7,248 nucleotides of DNA from Pseudomonadota bacterium (GCA_030673345.1 DAOVJH010000067.1:1-7248), one strand, 5' to 3'. Shown: positions 1 through 7,248, counted from the first letter of the stretch. Numbers and translations are program-made. The notes: generated by a model not told the origin, from the letters alone.

Positions 1-1
1 G

Positions 2-241
2 GGTGAAAACCTGCACATGCCGCCATTAGGTGCTGATGCTATCGAACTATGTGAGCCGGTCTATGAATCGATACCAGGCTGGAGCGAATCAACTGTCGGC
101 GCCAAAAGCCTGGATGATCTGCCGGAAAATGCTAAAAATTATCTGAAGCGCCTGGAAGAGATGGTCGGCGTACCTGTTGATATCGTTTCTACCGGTCCAG
201 AACGTGATGAGACCATCGTTTTGAATCACCCGTTTGGTTAA
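2..241 (+). CDS. purA: Adenylosuccinate synthetase, C-terminal part (5' truncated by window edge)
   Basis: This is the last 79 residues of PurA, which joins IMP and aspartate using GTP in the first committed step of AMP synthesis in the cytoplasm. The reading frame is open from the first base, so the start lies outside the window. The visible part carries family landmarks: a CEPVYE-x-PGWSE stretch, then [18 protein letters not shown], and the closing [10 protein letters not shown] segment, whose STGP is the guanine-nucleotide contact of the family. It ends at TAA 239-241, a normal C-terminus with no sign of decay. Its housekeeping role is unrelated to the metal-efflux genes downstream, and the 194-base gap suggests a separate transcription unit. 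Identification rests on recognition of the conserved C-terminus and is secure. Confidence 0.95.
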   Translation, partial: GENLHMPPLGADAIELCEPVYESIPGWSESTVGAKSLDDLPENAKNYLKRLEEMVGVPVDIVSTGPERDETIVLNHPFG

Positions 242-251
242 TCAAAAAGAG

Positions 252-318
252 ATCGCGGAACAAGTTTCCGCTCCTACAAAGACAATCCACCTGTAGGAGC
301 GGAAACTTGTTCCGCGAT
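252..318. repeat. REPIN-like element: two REP hairpins in inverted orientation
   Basis: The arms 252-278 and 292-318 are perfect reverse complements over 27 bases around a 13-base spacer (279-291). Each arm is itself a small hairpin: GCGGAA/TTCCGC at 255-260 and 266-271 on the left, and at 299-304 and 310-315 on the right, each with a 5-base loop. A GTAGGAG head (293-299) sits at the foot of the right hairpin, with its complement on the left. This is the layout of gammaproteobacterial REP sequences, which are mobilised in trans by RAYT (TnpA-REP) transposases and often occur as inverted doublets. It starts 11 bases after the purA stop and could also act as an mRNA 3' stabiliser or a terminator, although no U-tract follows. 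That it is genomically repeated is inferred from its form; only one copy is in view. Confidence 0.75.
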
Positions 319-336
319 TCTCGTAGAGGCATACAA

Positions 337-353
337 ACTATCGTACCGATAGT
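337..353. repeat. Short inverted repeat upstream of the efflux cluster
   Basis: ACTATCG (337-343) and CGATAGT (347-353) are perfect 7-base inverted repeats separated by TAC. The site lies about 83 bases upstream of the GTG start of the first efflux-cluster gene. It could be a binding site for a dimeric regulator or a chance hairpin. It does not resemble the CusR/CopR box or the CueR spacer palindrome as I know them, so no regulator can be named. Confidence 0.35.
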
Positions 354-401
354 GAACTTCTCATAAATGCTTCTGACTAAGTTTTTACATAATTAAAACT
401 A

Positions 402-429
402 TTGATTCATAACGAAAAACAGCTATTAT
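402..429 (+). promoter_or_regulatory. Weak candidate sigma-70 promoter of the efflux cluster
   Basis: TTGATT (402-407) and TATTAT (424-429) are separated by 16 bases and partly match the -35 and -10 consensus. Transcription would begin near 436, which is the G of the GTG start codon, so the message would be leaderless. The match is modest in an AT-rich stretch, and a TTTACA at 384-389 offers an alternative -35 without a convincing -10. Confidence 0.25.
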
Positions 430-435
430 TAACCT

Positions 436-837
436 GTGAATGTAAATCGCCACAAACTGCTGCATTACGTGCTCATCATATTATTGATGATTGCACCGTT
501 GCGTGGGGCTATTGCGGCCCATTGTGATATGGCTGAAATGGATGGTTCTACAGCTAATATGGAAATGCCTGTTTTTGGTGAGATGGCACATGATATGTCA
601 GCCATGCATTCTACTGGTTCGATGTCATCAGAAATGAATCAACACAGCTGTTGTGATGATCTCAGTTTCAATTGTTCAGATGCCTGTGATCTGGGCGTCA
701 ATGTCTCGCTTGTTTTACAGGAAATATCCTACGCACCTGTTTATAAAGCCAGTTTAAAATCTGTTTCACTTTCTTCAAAAATCCTGTTTAGAGAACTGAC
801 GCCGCCTTCACGTCCCCCCGCAAACTTCCATAGTTAA
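436..837 (+). CDS. Small secreted Met/His/Cys-rich protein, probable periplasmic copper/silver-binding protein
   Basis: This 133-residue protein has a Sec signal peptide: a basic start (R5, H6, K7), a hydrophobic core at about 8-21, and a likely cut after A27 (AIA|A) or A28. The next 40 residues contain nine methionines (32, 35, 42, 44, 50, 54, 57, 63, 67) and H29, H52, H58 and H70. They are followed by a cysteine cluster, C72-C73-x6-C80-x3-C84, and a plain tail ending in a PPSRPP motif. Clustered Met, His and Cys in a secreted protein suggest binding of Cu(I) or Ag(I). It occupies the place where cusF sits in some cus operons, but it shows no CusF-like fold signature. The layout recalls the poorly characterised CopL/DUF2946-type proteins of copper operons, but I cannot assign a family. 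GTG 436 is the first possible start because TAA 430-432 lies in frame just upstream; no Shine-Dalgarno is visible. C30 lacks a lipobox, so the protein is probably soluble. Function is inferred from composition and context. Confidence 0.8.
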   Translation: MNVNRHKLLHYVLIILLMIAPLRGAIAAHCDMAEMDGSTANMEMPVFGEMAHDMSAMHSTGSMSSEMNQHSCCDDLSFNCSDACDLGVNVSLVLQEISYAPVYKASLKSVSLSSKILFRELTPPSRPPANFHS

Positions 838-902
838 AAAGTAAATTTTTTTTCTGGTTGCGCGATGGTACCGTACTGTCGTATGACCGTTTTACTCACT
901 AT

Positions 903-906
903 GGAG
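903..906 (+). promoter_or_regulatory. Ribosome binding site deciding the start of the outer-membrane channel gene
   Basis: GGAG lies 6 bases before ATG 913. The in-frame ATGs at 865, 883, 901 and 907 have no comparable Shine-Dalgarno, and using them would add residues in front of an already long signal-peptide n-region. Confidence 0.6.
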
Positions 907-912
907 ATGGCC

Positions 913-2247
913 ATGTGTCACTCAATATTTAAAAGCATAGATTCTAATAATAGAGAGTCTAAAAATTTAAAACGTTCTTTCAAGCCCTTAGTGTCAGCAG
1001 TTTTAATGCTGTTCATGAGCGATATTTATGCGTTTGATCTAAAACAGGCTGAACAGTTGGCGATTCAGTCCGACCCGATGATAGAAAGTTTCAGGGCAAC
1101 CTCACTGTCATTTGTCGATGCCTCTGTCGCTGATGATAGCTTGCCGGATCCTAAATTACGCCTGGGTGCAGTCAATGTGCCAGTCGATACTTTTGATCTT
1201 GAGCAGGAGCAGATGACGCAGGTAAAAGTCGGTGTGCAGCAAAATTTCCCGCGTGGTGATGTGCTTTCTATCAAACAGAAACAGTCACAGTATCTATCAC
1301 GTGCTGCGCTGTCGATGGCTGACGATGCGCAGTTGAAGATCATAAGAGATGTCCGTGAGACTTATCTGAATTTATATTATGAGATCACGGCCTATCAGAT
1401 CATCAGGGAGACCCGTAAATTATTTTCCGAGCTGGTAAAGATAACAGAGTCCAACTATGCGGCTGGCCGTGTCAATCAGCAGGATGTCGTACTTGCAGGC
1501 CTGGAACTGGCTCGGCTTGATGACCGTTCTACAAAGATACAGGCAAGAGAAGAAAGTTACCGGGCGATACTGGGGCAGTGGATTGGTGATATCGCATGGA
1601 ACAGCCTCAGTTCAGAGTTTCCCGAGCTGCCGGAACTGCCGCAACAGGTTGACCTCAATCAGCTCATCCCATCACACCCGTTGATACAGGCAGAGAACGC
1701 TAAAGTAAATGCCAGTAAACAGATGACTGAGATGGCGCGGCAGGAATACAAACCAGGCTGGAGCCTGTTGCTGGACTATGGTTTCCGCTCTGGTAATAAT
1801 CCTGATGGTTCTGAAAGAACTGATTTCGCAACGGCGATGGTCAGTCTTGATATCCCGCTGTTTACCGCTAACCGTCAGGATAAAACCGTTTCTTCGAACC
1901 AGAGCAAGACTTCAGCTGCGCGTTATGCCAAAGACGACCAGCTGAGAAAACTAAAACAGCTATATGAAAAGAACCAGCACCGATGGTTACGTTTAGGAGA
2001 ACGTGAGCAGCTATATAAAAATAGTTTGCTTACAGCGGCAAAAAACAATTCGAAGGCGTCACTAAAAGCCTATCAAAGTGGCGTCTCAGAGTTTAATACC
2101 TTGATGCGTGCGCAGATAACCGAGTTGGATGTTCGTCTCGAAGATCTGCGGGTGCGTGTTGATCGTGCAGCTGCACAGGCAAGATTGCTCTACATCACTG
2201 GTGATATTAATAATGCGGCAAATGAAGGTGCTAAAAATGAAAGTTAA
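913..2247 (+). CDS. cusC: TolC-family outer-membrane efflux channel of the Cus system (CusC-like)
   Basis: This 444-residue protein is the outer-membrane and periplasmic duct of the tripartite pump; such channels work as trimers. A signal peptide runs to about residue 40: a long polar n-region, basic residues just before a hydrophobic core, then IYA|FDLKQ. The mature part has the two repeated OEP (TolC) units, at roughly 41-230 and 245-435, mostly helical with heptad-like Leu/Ala/Gln spacing. Landmarks of the metal-efflux subgroup are LPDPKLRLG (77-85) and QNFPRGD (110-116). E. coli CusC is a lipoprotein, but no lipobox cysteine is present here, so this one is probably not acylated. Start 913 is chosen over 865 because of the Shine-Dalgarno at 903-906. 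A 75-base gap separates it from the preceding gene, and its last 11 bases overlap cusB, so translation of the two is probably coupled. Family is certain; the cusC label comes from context. Confidence 0.9.
   Translation: MCHSIFKSIDSNNRESKNLKRSFKPLVSAVLMLFMSDIYAFDLKQAEQLAIQSDPMIESFRATSLSFVDASVADDSLPDPKLRLGAVNVPVDTFDLEQEQMTQVKVGVQQNFPRGDVLSIKQKQSQYLSRAALSMADDAQLKIIRDVRETYLNLYYEITAYQIIRETRKLFSELVKITESNYAAGRVNQQDVVLAGLELARLDDRSTKIQAREESYRAILGQWIGDIAWNSLSSEFPELPELPQQVDLNQLIPSHPLIQAENAKVNASKQMTEMARQEYKPGWSLLLDYGFRSGNNPDGSERTDFATAMVSLDIPLFTANRQDKTVSSNQSKTSAARYAKDDQLRKLKQLYEKNQHRWLRLGEREQLYKNSLLTAAKNNSKASLKAYQSGVSEFNTLMRAQITELDVRLEDLRVRVDRAAAQARLLYITGDINNAANEGAKNES
2225..2230 (+). promoter_or_regulatory. 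Ribosome binding site deciding the cusB start
   Basis: AAGGTG lies 6 bases before ATG 2237, inside the 3' end of the channel gene. It supports 2237 over the longer in-frame ORF from 2129, whose extra residues would precede the signal peptide and overlap the conserved end of the channel protein. Confidence 0.65.
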
Positions 2248-3466
2248 TAATCTGATTACTCTGTCGACAGTTATATTGCTTGCTAACACATTATATTTTT
2301 CCAGCGCTACAGTGGCAGTTGCTGATGAAGAGAAAGAAATTTTATATTGGGTGGCTCCGATGGATGCTAACTATCGTCGAGATAAACCCGGGAAGTCGCC
2401 GATGGGCATGGAGCTGATTCCATTTTATGTTGGTGCTGAAGAAGGCAGTACGGTCAGCATCTCACCTACCGTAGTACAGAACCTGGGTGTCAGAACATCT
2501 GCGGCTGAACTGACGCGGTTATGGCGCGGTATCGATACCGTGGGTTACGTCGATTATGACGAATCAAAGGTCAGCCATATCCATTTACGCACTGAAGGCT
2601 GGATCGAAAAACTGGCGATTCAATCGGAAGGTGAGCGCGTCAAAAAAGGTGATTTCCTGTTTGATGTCTATTCGCCCAAGTTAGTCAATGCGCAGCAAGA
2701 ACTGGTTACGGCATTGTCTACTGGCAACGAAGGGTTGATAAGAGCAACAAAAGAGCGACTGGCGGCTTTAGGCATTTCGAGCTCGCAGATTAAAAAACTT
2801 CAAAAAACGAAGAAAGTTAAGCAACGTATTTCGATATATGCCCCCCAGGATGGTGTTGTCTCCGATTTGCCGGTACGTGAAGGCATGTTTGTGAAACCAT
2901 CGCAAAAAGTCGTGACACTGGGTGACCTGTCTAGTGTCTGGTTGTTGGCGGAAGTGTTTGAACGTCAGTCTCAATGGGTAGAGGTTGGTCAGGAGGCGGA
3001 AGTCAGGCTGTCATATATCCCCGGTAAGTTATGGCGCGGAGAAGTTGAATACATCTATCCAAGTCTTGATCCTAAGACGCGTACCTTAAAAGTCCGGTTG
3101 CGTTTTGATAATCCGGGCGAACGTTTAAAACCTAATATGTATGCTAACGTGAAGATATTTGGCGGAGCAAAAGAAAACACGATCGTGATCCCGCTCGAAG
3201 GTCTAATCAGAACGGGTAGAGAGGAGCGTGTCATCATTTCTTTGGGAATGGGCAAGTTTGAAGCGCGGCAGGTAACGGCCGGTATCGAGAGTGGTAATTA
3301 TGTAGAGATACTTAAGGGCGTCAATGAAGATGACGTGGTTGTAACATCGGGCCAGTTCCTGATCGATTCTGAAGCAAGCATGCGCGGCAGTATCGTACGG
3401 ATGACAGATGATGCGATGAAAGGCGCTGTGATGAAAGACAGCAATATGAGCGACAAGGAGCAGTAA
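2237..3466 (+). CDS. cusB: Periplasmic adaptor (membrane fusion protein) of the Cu(I)/Ag(I) efflux pump, CusB-like
   Basis: CusB bridges the RND pump and the outer-membrane channel and hands Cu(I)/Ag(I) to the pump. The protein has 409 residues (E. coli CusB about 407). A signal peptide ends near residue 29 (VAVA|DEEK). Residues 36-64 form the heavy-metal-binding segment, LYW-x2-PM followed by [14 protein letters not shown]. Its methionines M42, M56 and M58 correspond to the three metal-binding methionines of the E. coli N-terminus, with one residue fewer between the first and second. Then come a barrel-sandwich (lipoyl-like) half near 112-145, a helical hairpin at about 150-195, the returning half with [13 protein letters not shown], a beta-barrel from about 230 and the membrane-proximal domain. 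The tail is Met-rich (five Met in the last 28 residues). The gene overlaps cusC by 11 bases and stops 2 bases before cusA. The adaptor role is secure; Cu/Ag specificity is inferred from the Met motif and the pump. Confidence 0.93.
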   Translation: MKVNNLITLSTVILLANTLYFSSATVAVADEEKEILYWVAPMDANYRRDKPGKSPMGMELIPFYVGAEEGSTVSISPTVVQNLGVRTSAAELTRLWRGIDTVGYVDYDESKVSHIHLRTEGWIEKLAIQSEGERVKKGDFLFDVYSPKLVNAQQELVTALSTGNEGLIRATKERLAALGISSSQIKKLQKTKKVKQRISIYAPQDGVVSDLPVREGMFVKPSQKVVTLGDLSSVWLLAEVFERQSQWVEVGQEAEVRLSYIPGKLWRGEVEYIYPSLDPKTRTLKVRLRFDNPGERLKPNMYANVKIFGGAKENTIVIPLEGLIRTGREERVIISLGMGKFEARQVTAGIESGNYVEILKGVNEDDVVVTSGQFLIDSEASMRGSIVRMTDDAMKGAVMKDSNMSDKEQ

Positions 3467-3468
3467 TC

Positions 3469-6400
3469 ATGATCGAAAAAATCATTGACTGGTCGATCGA
3501 TAATCGCTTTATGGTGTTGATGCTGACTTTCATCCTGGTCGGTTTGGGTATCTATTCTGTTAAACAAACACCACTGGATGCGTTGCCTGATCTATCCGAT
3601 GTGCAGGTTATCATCAAAACCAGTTATGCCGGTCAGGCACCGCAAGTGGTAGAGGATCAGGTTACCTACCCATTGACGACGGCGATGTTATCAGTGCCGA
3701 AAGCCGTTAACGTACGTGGTTACTCTTTTTTTGGTGACTCCTATGTCTACGTTATCTTCGAAGACGGTACCGATCTGTACTGGGCGCGATCTCGTGTGCT
3801 CGAATATTTAAGCCAGGTAGCAAGCAAACTGCCAGCAAACGCACGACCTGAGCTAGGACCGGATGCCACCGGTGTCGGTTGGGTGTATGAATACGCGCTG
3901 GTTGATCGCAGTGGTACACAGGATCTGTCACAGCTTCGTAGTTTGCAGGACTGGTTTTTAAAATATGAACTGCAAACTGTACCGGGTGTTTCTGAAGTGG
4001 TGACCATCGGCGGTATGGTTAAACAATACCAGGTGGTACTTGATCCTGATAGTTTACGTGCTTACAACTTGCCGCTATCAAAAATCAGACAAGCAATACA
4101 ACGTGGCAATCAGGAAACTGGTGGTTCTGTTATAGAAATGGCCGAAGCAGAATATATGGTGCGCGCCACTGGTTACATCGATGAACTTGAAGACCTTAAA
4201 AATATCCCGCTGGGTGTGAACGAACAGGGAACGCCGATACTGTTAAAAGATGTTGCGCAAGTTCGTTTAGGCCCGCAACTTCGGCGCGGCATTGCAGAGC
4301 TTGATGGTGAAGGTGAGGTGGTTGGCGGTGTTGTTGTTATGCGTTTTGGTGAAAATGCCTTAACCACTATCAATGGCGCCAAAGCAAAACTCAAAGAGCT
4401 TGCACGAAGTTTACCCGAGGGTGTTGAGATCATTGAAACCTATGACCGTTCGGCATTAATAAATCGAGCCGTAGACACGCTTAACATGAAACTGCTGGAA
4501 GAATTTATTGTGGTTGCACTAGTGTGTGCATTATTTCTATTTCACTTACGGTCTGCACTGGTCATCATACTTTCGCTACCGGTTGGAATATTGATTGCGT
4601 TTATCGTCATGGACCGTTTAGGTATCAATGCCAATATTATGTCTCTTGGCGGAATTGCCATTGCCATCGGTGCCATGGTGGATGCAGCCATCGTAATGAT
4701 AGAAAACGTGCATAAACATATGGAACATACAGAGGTGACAGATGAGAATCGTTGGCAGGTAATGCGTGAAGCCGCGCAAGAAGTCGGTCCGCCTCTTTTC
4801 TTCTCACTGCTCATTATTACTTTAAGTTTCCTGCCAGTATTTACCCTGGAAGCACAGGAGGGCCGTATGTTTGCGCCGCTGGCATTTACTAAAACATTTG
4901 CTATGGCCGGTGCTGCCTTGCTTTCGATAACGCTGGTGCCTGTATTGATGGGGTATTTTATTCGTGGTCACGTAACACCCGAACATAAAAATCCGATTAA
5001 TCGAGTGTTGATAGCGGCTTATAAACCGTTCATTAATCTGGTTCTTCACTCACCGAAAGCTGTATTGACAGTAACCTTGTTAATCGTTGTAGCAGGTATC
5101 TGGCCACTGACACAACTGGGTTCAGAGTTTATGCCTGACCTGGATGAAGGTGACTTATTGTATATGCCAAGTACATTTCCTGCGGTATCCATTGGTAAAG
5201 CGCAGGAACTGTTACAACAGACAAATAAATTGATTAAAACAGTGCCGGAAGTTAAACGCGTATTTGGTAAGGTTGGCCGTGCTGAGACTGCCACCGATCC
5301 CGCGCCGTTAACCATGATAGAAACCACTATTCTTCTCAAGCCGCATGATGAATGGCGAGAAGGTATGACCATGGATAAGCTTAAGATGGAGCTGAACCAG
5401 TTAATCCAGTTCCCGGGGTTAACCAATGCCTGGGTGATGCCTATTAAAAATCGTATCGACATGCTGGCGACCGGCATTAAAACACCAGTCGGTATAAAAG
5501 TTGCGGGCCCTGATCTGACGGTGATCGAGGATATCGGTAAAGATATTGAAAAAGTACTCAATGATGTCCCGGGAACAATCTCTGTTTATGCGGAGCGTGT
5601 GGCAGGCGGGCGTTATGTCACTGTGGATATCAAACGTCGTGAAGCAGCACGTTTTGCACTTAATATTGCTGACGTTCAGGAAGTGGTAAAAACTGCATTG
5701 GGTGGCATGCGCGTTGGTATGACGGTGGAAGGACTTGAGCGTTATCCGATTAATGTGCGTTATCCGCGGGATGTGCGTGATTCATTGGAAAAATTGCGTA
5801 ACCTGCCGGTTGTTACCCCTGCTGGTGCGCGTATACCACTGGCAGAAGTCGCAGATATCCGTATCAACAACGGACCGGGAATGATTAAAACCGAGAACGC
5901 ACGTCTTAATGGCTGGATCTATATCGATATCGAAGGACGCGACCTGGGCTCTTATGTTCAGGATGCCCAGCAAACCGTCGCTGACAAGATCAAACTACCA
6001 CCGGGTTATTCGATCTCATGGTCAGGCCAGTATGAATTCATGGTTCGCGCGGTGGAACGTTTAACCACGGTGGTACCGGTAACATTGGTTATCATCGTGT
6101 TGCTGTTATACATGAACTTTCGCAATTTGACTGAAGTGGCAATTATTATGGGCACCTTGCCTATGGCGCTGGTCGGTGGCTTCTGGTTATTGTATTTACT
6201 TGATTACAATATGTCTGTTGCCGTTGGTGTTGGTTTTATTGCCTTATCGGGAGTCGCCGTGGAAATCGGTGTTATTATGCTGGTTTATTTAAATCAGGCG
6301 TTGCAACAGCACCAGAGTGAGGTAGATAAAGCTGGCACCAGGCTGACAGTGAGAGAAGTACGTTCTGCAGTCATCGATGGCGCGCTTTTAAGGGTGCGAC

Positions 6401-6603
6401 CGATCATGATGACTGTTGCCGCTATCATCGCCGGCCTTTTACCCATCATGCTCGGCGGCGGTACCGGCTCCGAGGTGATGCGGCGAATCGCTGCACCGAT
6501 GGTCGGCGGCATGGTCAGTGCAACCATCTTGACACTGGTGGTTATTCCGGCAGTATTTCTGCTCTGGAAAAGTAAGGGTTTGGACGATGAAGAGAATAAC
6601 TGA
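3469..6603 (+). CDS. cusA: Cu(I)/Ag(I) efflux RND transporter, CusA-like
   Basis: This is the inner-membrane, proton-driven pump, which works as a trimer; 1044 residues against about 1047 for E. coli CusA. The RND plan is complete: TM1 at about 14-31, a first periplasmic loop, TM2-TM6 at about 346-500, TM7 at about 525-545, a second periplasmic loop, and TM8-TM12 at about 868-1035. The substrate site is present: M566, M616 and M665 match M573, M623 and M672 of E. coli with spacings of 50 and 49, and surrounding E560, D610, E618, R662 and K671 also match. Relay pairs M391-M1004, M403-M479 and M410-M494 are kept. The fourth pair is not: L271 and R748 replace M271 and M755. Proton-relay D405 and E932 are present, but the position of lysine 984 is I979 (RVRPIMMT). 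AAGGAG (3455-3460) lies 8 bases before the ATG. Comparisons use the E. coli sequence from memory. Family certain, Cu/Ag specificity strong. Confidence 0.95.
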   Translation: MIEKIIDWSIDNRFMVLMLTFILVGLGIYSVKQTPLDALPDLSDVQVIIKTSYAGQAPQVVEDQVTYPLTTAMLSVPKAVNVRGYSFFGDSYVYVIFEDGTDLYWARSRVLEYLSQVASKLPANARPELGPDATGVGWVYEYALVDRSGTQDLSQLRSLQDWFLKYELQTVPGVSEVVTIGGMVKQYQVVLDPDSLRAYNLPLSKIRQAIQRGNQETGGSVIEMAEAEYMVRATGYIDELEDLKNIPLGVNEQGTPILLKDVAQVRLGPQLRRGIAELDGEGEVVGGVVVMRFGENALTTINGAKAKLKELARSLPEGVEIIETYDRSALINRAVDTLNMKLLEEFIVVALVCALFLFHLRSALVIILSLPVGILIAFIVMDRLGINANIMSLGGIAIAIGAMVDAAIVMIENVHKHMEHTEVTDENRWQVMREAAQEVGPPLFFSLLIITLSFLPVFTLEAQEGRMFAPLAFTKTFAMAGAALLSITLVPVLMGYFIRGHVTPEHKNPINRVLIAAYKPFINLVLHSPKAVLTVTLLIVVAGIWPLTQLGSEFMPDLDEGDLLYMPSTFPAVSIGKAQELLQQTNKLIKTVPEVKRVFGKVGRAETATDPAPLTMIETTILLKPHDEWREGMTMDKLKMELNQLIQFPGLTNAWVMPIKNRIDMLATGIKTPVGIKVAGPDLTVIEDIGKDIEKVLNDVPGTISVYAERVAGGRYVTVDIKRREAARFALNIADVQEVVKTALGGMRVGMTVEGLERYPINVRYPRDVRDSLEKLRNLPVVTPAGARIPLAEVADIRINNGPGMIKTENARLNGWIYIDIEGRDLGSYVQDAQQTVADKIKLPPGYSISWSGQYEFMVRAVERLTTVVPVTLVIIVLLLYMNFRNLTEVAIIMGTLPMALVGGFWLLYLLDYNMSVAVGVGFIALSGVAVEIGVIMLVYLNQALQQHQSEVDKAGTRLTVREVRSAVIDGALLRVRPIMMTVAAIIAGLLPIMLGGGTGSEVMRRIAAPMVGGMVSATILTLVVIPAVFLLWKSKGLDDEENN

Positions 6604-6619
6604 AGAGGGTCCGGTTTAA

Positions 6620-7248
6620 GTGACTATAAAGATAGAATATTTTAGCGATGTATTATGTATCTGGGCCTACAGTGGCCAGATCAGAATGGATGAACTAAAA
6701 CGTGACTTTGCTGATGAGATAGAGATCGAATATCGTTTTGTCCCCATCTTTGGTGCAGGTAAACAGCATGTTATCGATGTCTGGAAAGATGAAGGCGGCT
6801 TGCAGGGTTTTAATGCACACCTGCAGGAAGTTTCTGAAAACTGGCCGCACATCTCTATCTCGCCAGAGCTGTGGACAGGTGTTGCCCCCGAGTCATCTAT
6901 ATCCGCACATCTCTATCTAAAAGCGATACAGTTATTAGTGGGCAAAGGTGAAATCGATAATGCACCGTTAGCTGAATATGATGGCAGAAATTGCTTCGAA
7001 CAGGCGATCTGGCTATTCCGTGATGTTTTTTTTCGAGAAGGAAAAGATATCGCGCGGCGCTGTGTACAGAATGAGATTGCAGAAAAACTGGCGCTGTCGT
7101 TACCGAAGGTCCATGAATTGATCGACTCTGGCCAGGCGCATGCTGCACTGCATGCAGACGATGAAGCCAGAAATAATTATAAAGTGCCAGGCAGTCCGAC
7201 GCTGGTATTAAACGAAGGGCGGCAGCTATTATACGGCAATGTCGGTTA
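6620..7248 (+). CDS. DsbA-superfamily thioredoxin-fold protein (FrnE-like), 3' truncated by window edge
   Basis: The first 209 residues of a cytoplasmic-looking protein (no signal peptide) with a DsbA/FrnE-type thioredoxin fold. The N-terminus has a beta strand leading to YFSDVLCIWAY (7-17). C13 stands where the CxxC of redox-active members begins, but its partner position is A16, so only one active-site cysteine remains. Further landmarks are PELW (82-85), FFREGKDI (137-144) in the inserted helical domain, and the cis-proline loop VPGSPT (189-194; P193 the likely cis-proline) followed by NEGRQLLYGNVG. Relatives of this layout that I know end a few dozen residues later. GTG 6620 is the earliest possible start because TAA 6617-6619 is directly in frame before it; AGAGGGT (6604-6610) can serve as ribosome binding site. 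It lies 16 bases after cusA with no terminator between, so it is probably cotranscribed. Other cysteines are C125 and C148. Substrate and reaction are unknown: isomerase, glutathione-linked or metal-stress roles are all possible. Confidence 0.85.
   Translation, partial: MTIKIEYFSDVLCIWAYSGQIRMDELKRDFADEIEIEYRFVPIFGAGKQHVIDVWKDEGGLQGFNAHLQEVSENWPHISISPELWTGVAPESSISAHLYLKAIQLLVGKGEIDNAPLAEYDGRNCFEQAIWLFRDVFFREGKDIARRCVQNEIAEKLALSLPKVHELIDSGQAHAALHADDEARNNYKVPGSPTLVLNEGRQLLYGNVG

Noticed and set aside
242..435. Search for CusR/CopR-type or CueR-type copper boxes upstream of the cluster
   Set aside because: No TGACA-type inverted box and no ACCTTCC-type spacer palindrome is visible by eye, so no named copper regulator site is claimed.
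836..853. A-run followed by T-run after the small Met-rich gene as a terminator
   Set aside because: The only possible stem is A-T pairs with no GC-rich part, so it is unlikely to terminate transcription; it may simply be AT-rich spacer.
858..887. TTGCGC...TATGAC as an internal promoter for the channel gene
   Set aside because: Poor match to consensus with 18-base spacing; read-through from upstream is the simpler explanation.
865..912. Longer N-terminus of the outer-membrane channel starting at ATG 865
   Set aside because: No Shine-Dalgarno, and the added 16 residues precede an already long signal peptide; ATG 913 has GGAG at good spacing.
1065..1343. 92-codon minus-strand open frame inside the channel gene
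   Set aside because: Cys- and Ser-rich low-quality translation opposite a conserved TolC-family region; no supporting start signal.
2129..2236. Longer N-terminus of CusB
   Set aside because: Overlaps 119 bases of the channel gene and would bury the signal peptide; ATG 2237 has its own ribosome binding site.
2527..2540. Perfect 14-base palindrome CGGTATCGATACCG
   Set aside because: Lies inside cusB and encodes part of a conserved stretch ([13 protein letters not shown]); likely chance from codon choice rather than a site.
5046..5561. 171-codon open frame on the minus strand
   Set aside because: It lies wholly inside the conserved periplasmic part of cusA, shows no recognisable protein features and is best seen as an antisense shadow.

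Overview
The window looks like chromosomal DNA of a gammaproteobacterium with mid-range base composition. The PurA tail, a REP-type palindrome of the GTAG/GGAG kind and the Cus-type protein sequences all point there; I cannot name a genus. All genes supported here lie on the + strand.

Layout. Bases 2-241 are the 3' end of purA (adenylosuccinate synthetase). A 194-base gap follows. It holds a near-perfect inverted pair of REP-like hairpins (252-318), a second short inverted repeat (337-353) and a weak candidate promoter. Then comes a tightly packed metal-efflux cluster: a small secreted Met/His/Cys-rich protein (436-837), a TolC-family outer-membrane channel (913-2247), a CusB-type periplasmic adaptor (2237-3466, overlapping the channel gene by 11 bases) and a CusA-type RND pump (3469-6603, 2 bases after cusB). 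Sixteen bases later a DsbA-superfamily thioredoxin-fold gene starts (6620) and runs off the right edge, probably lacking only its last few dozen codons.

How the genes work together. CusA (inner-membrane, proton-driven), CusB (adaptor) and the TolC-type channel should form a tripartite pump that exports Cu(I)/Ag(I) across the outer membrane. The assignment to monovalent copper/silver, rather than Co/Zn/Cd, rests on the three-methionine site of the pump (M566, M616, M665, with the same spacing as M573/M623/M672 of E. coli CusA), three conserved methionine relay pairs, and the Met-containing metal-binding segment at the N-terminus of CusB. No CusF is visible. The first gene of the cluster encodes a different small periplasmic protein rich in Met, His and Cys, which could act as metal buffer, chaperone or sensor. 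No regulator gene and no recognisable CusR or CueR box is seen.

The system is mostly a known one. The points worth following are the CusF-position protein, the replacement of the CusA proton-relay lysine by isoleucine, the loss of one methionine relay pair, the single-cysteine DsbA-like protein coupled to the pump, and the REPIN-like element between purA and the cluster.
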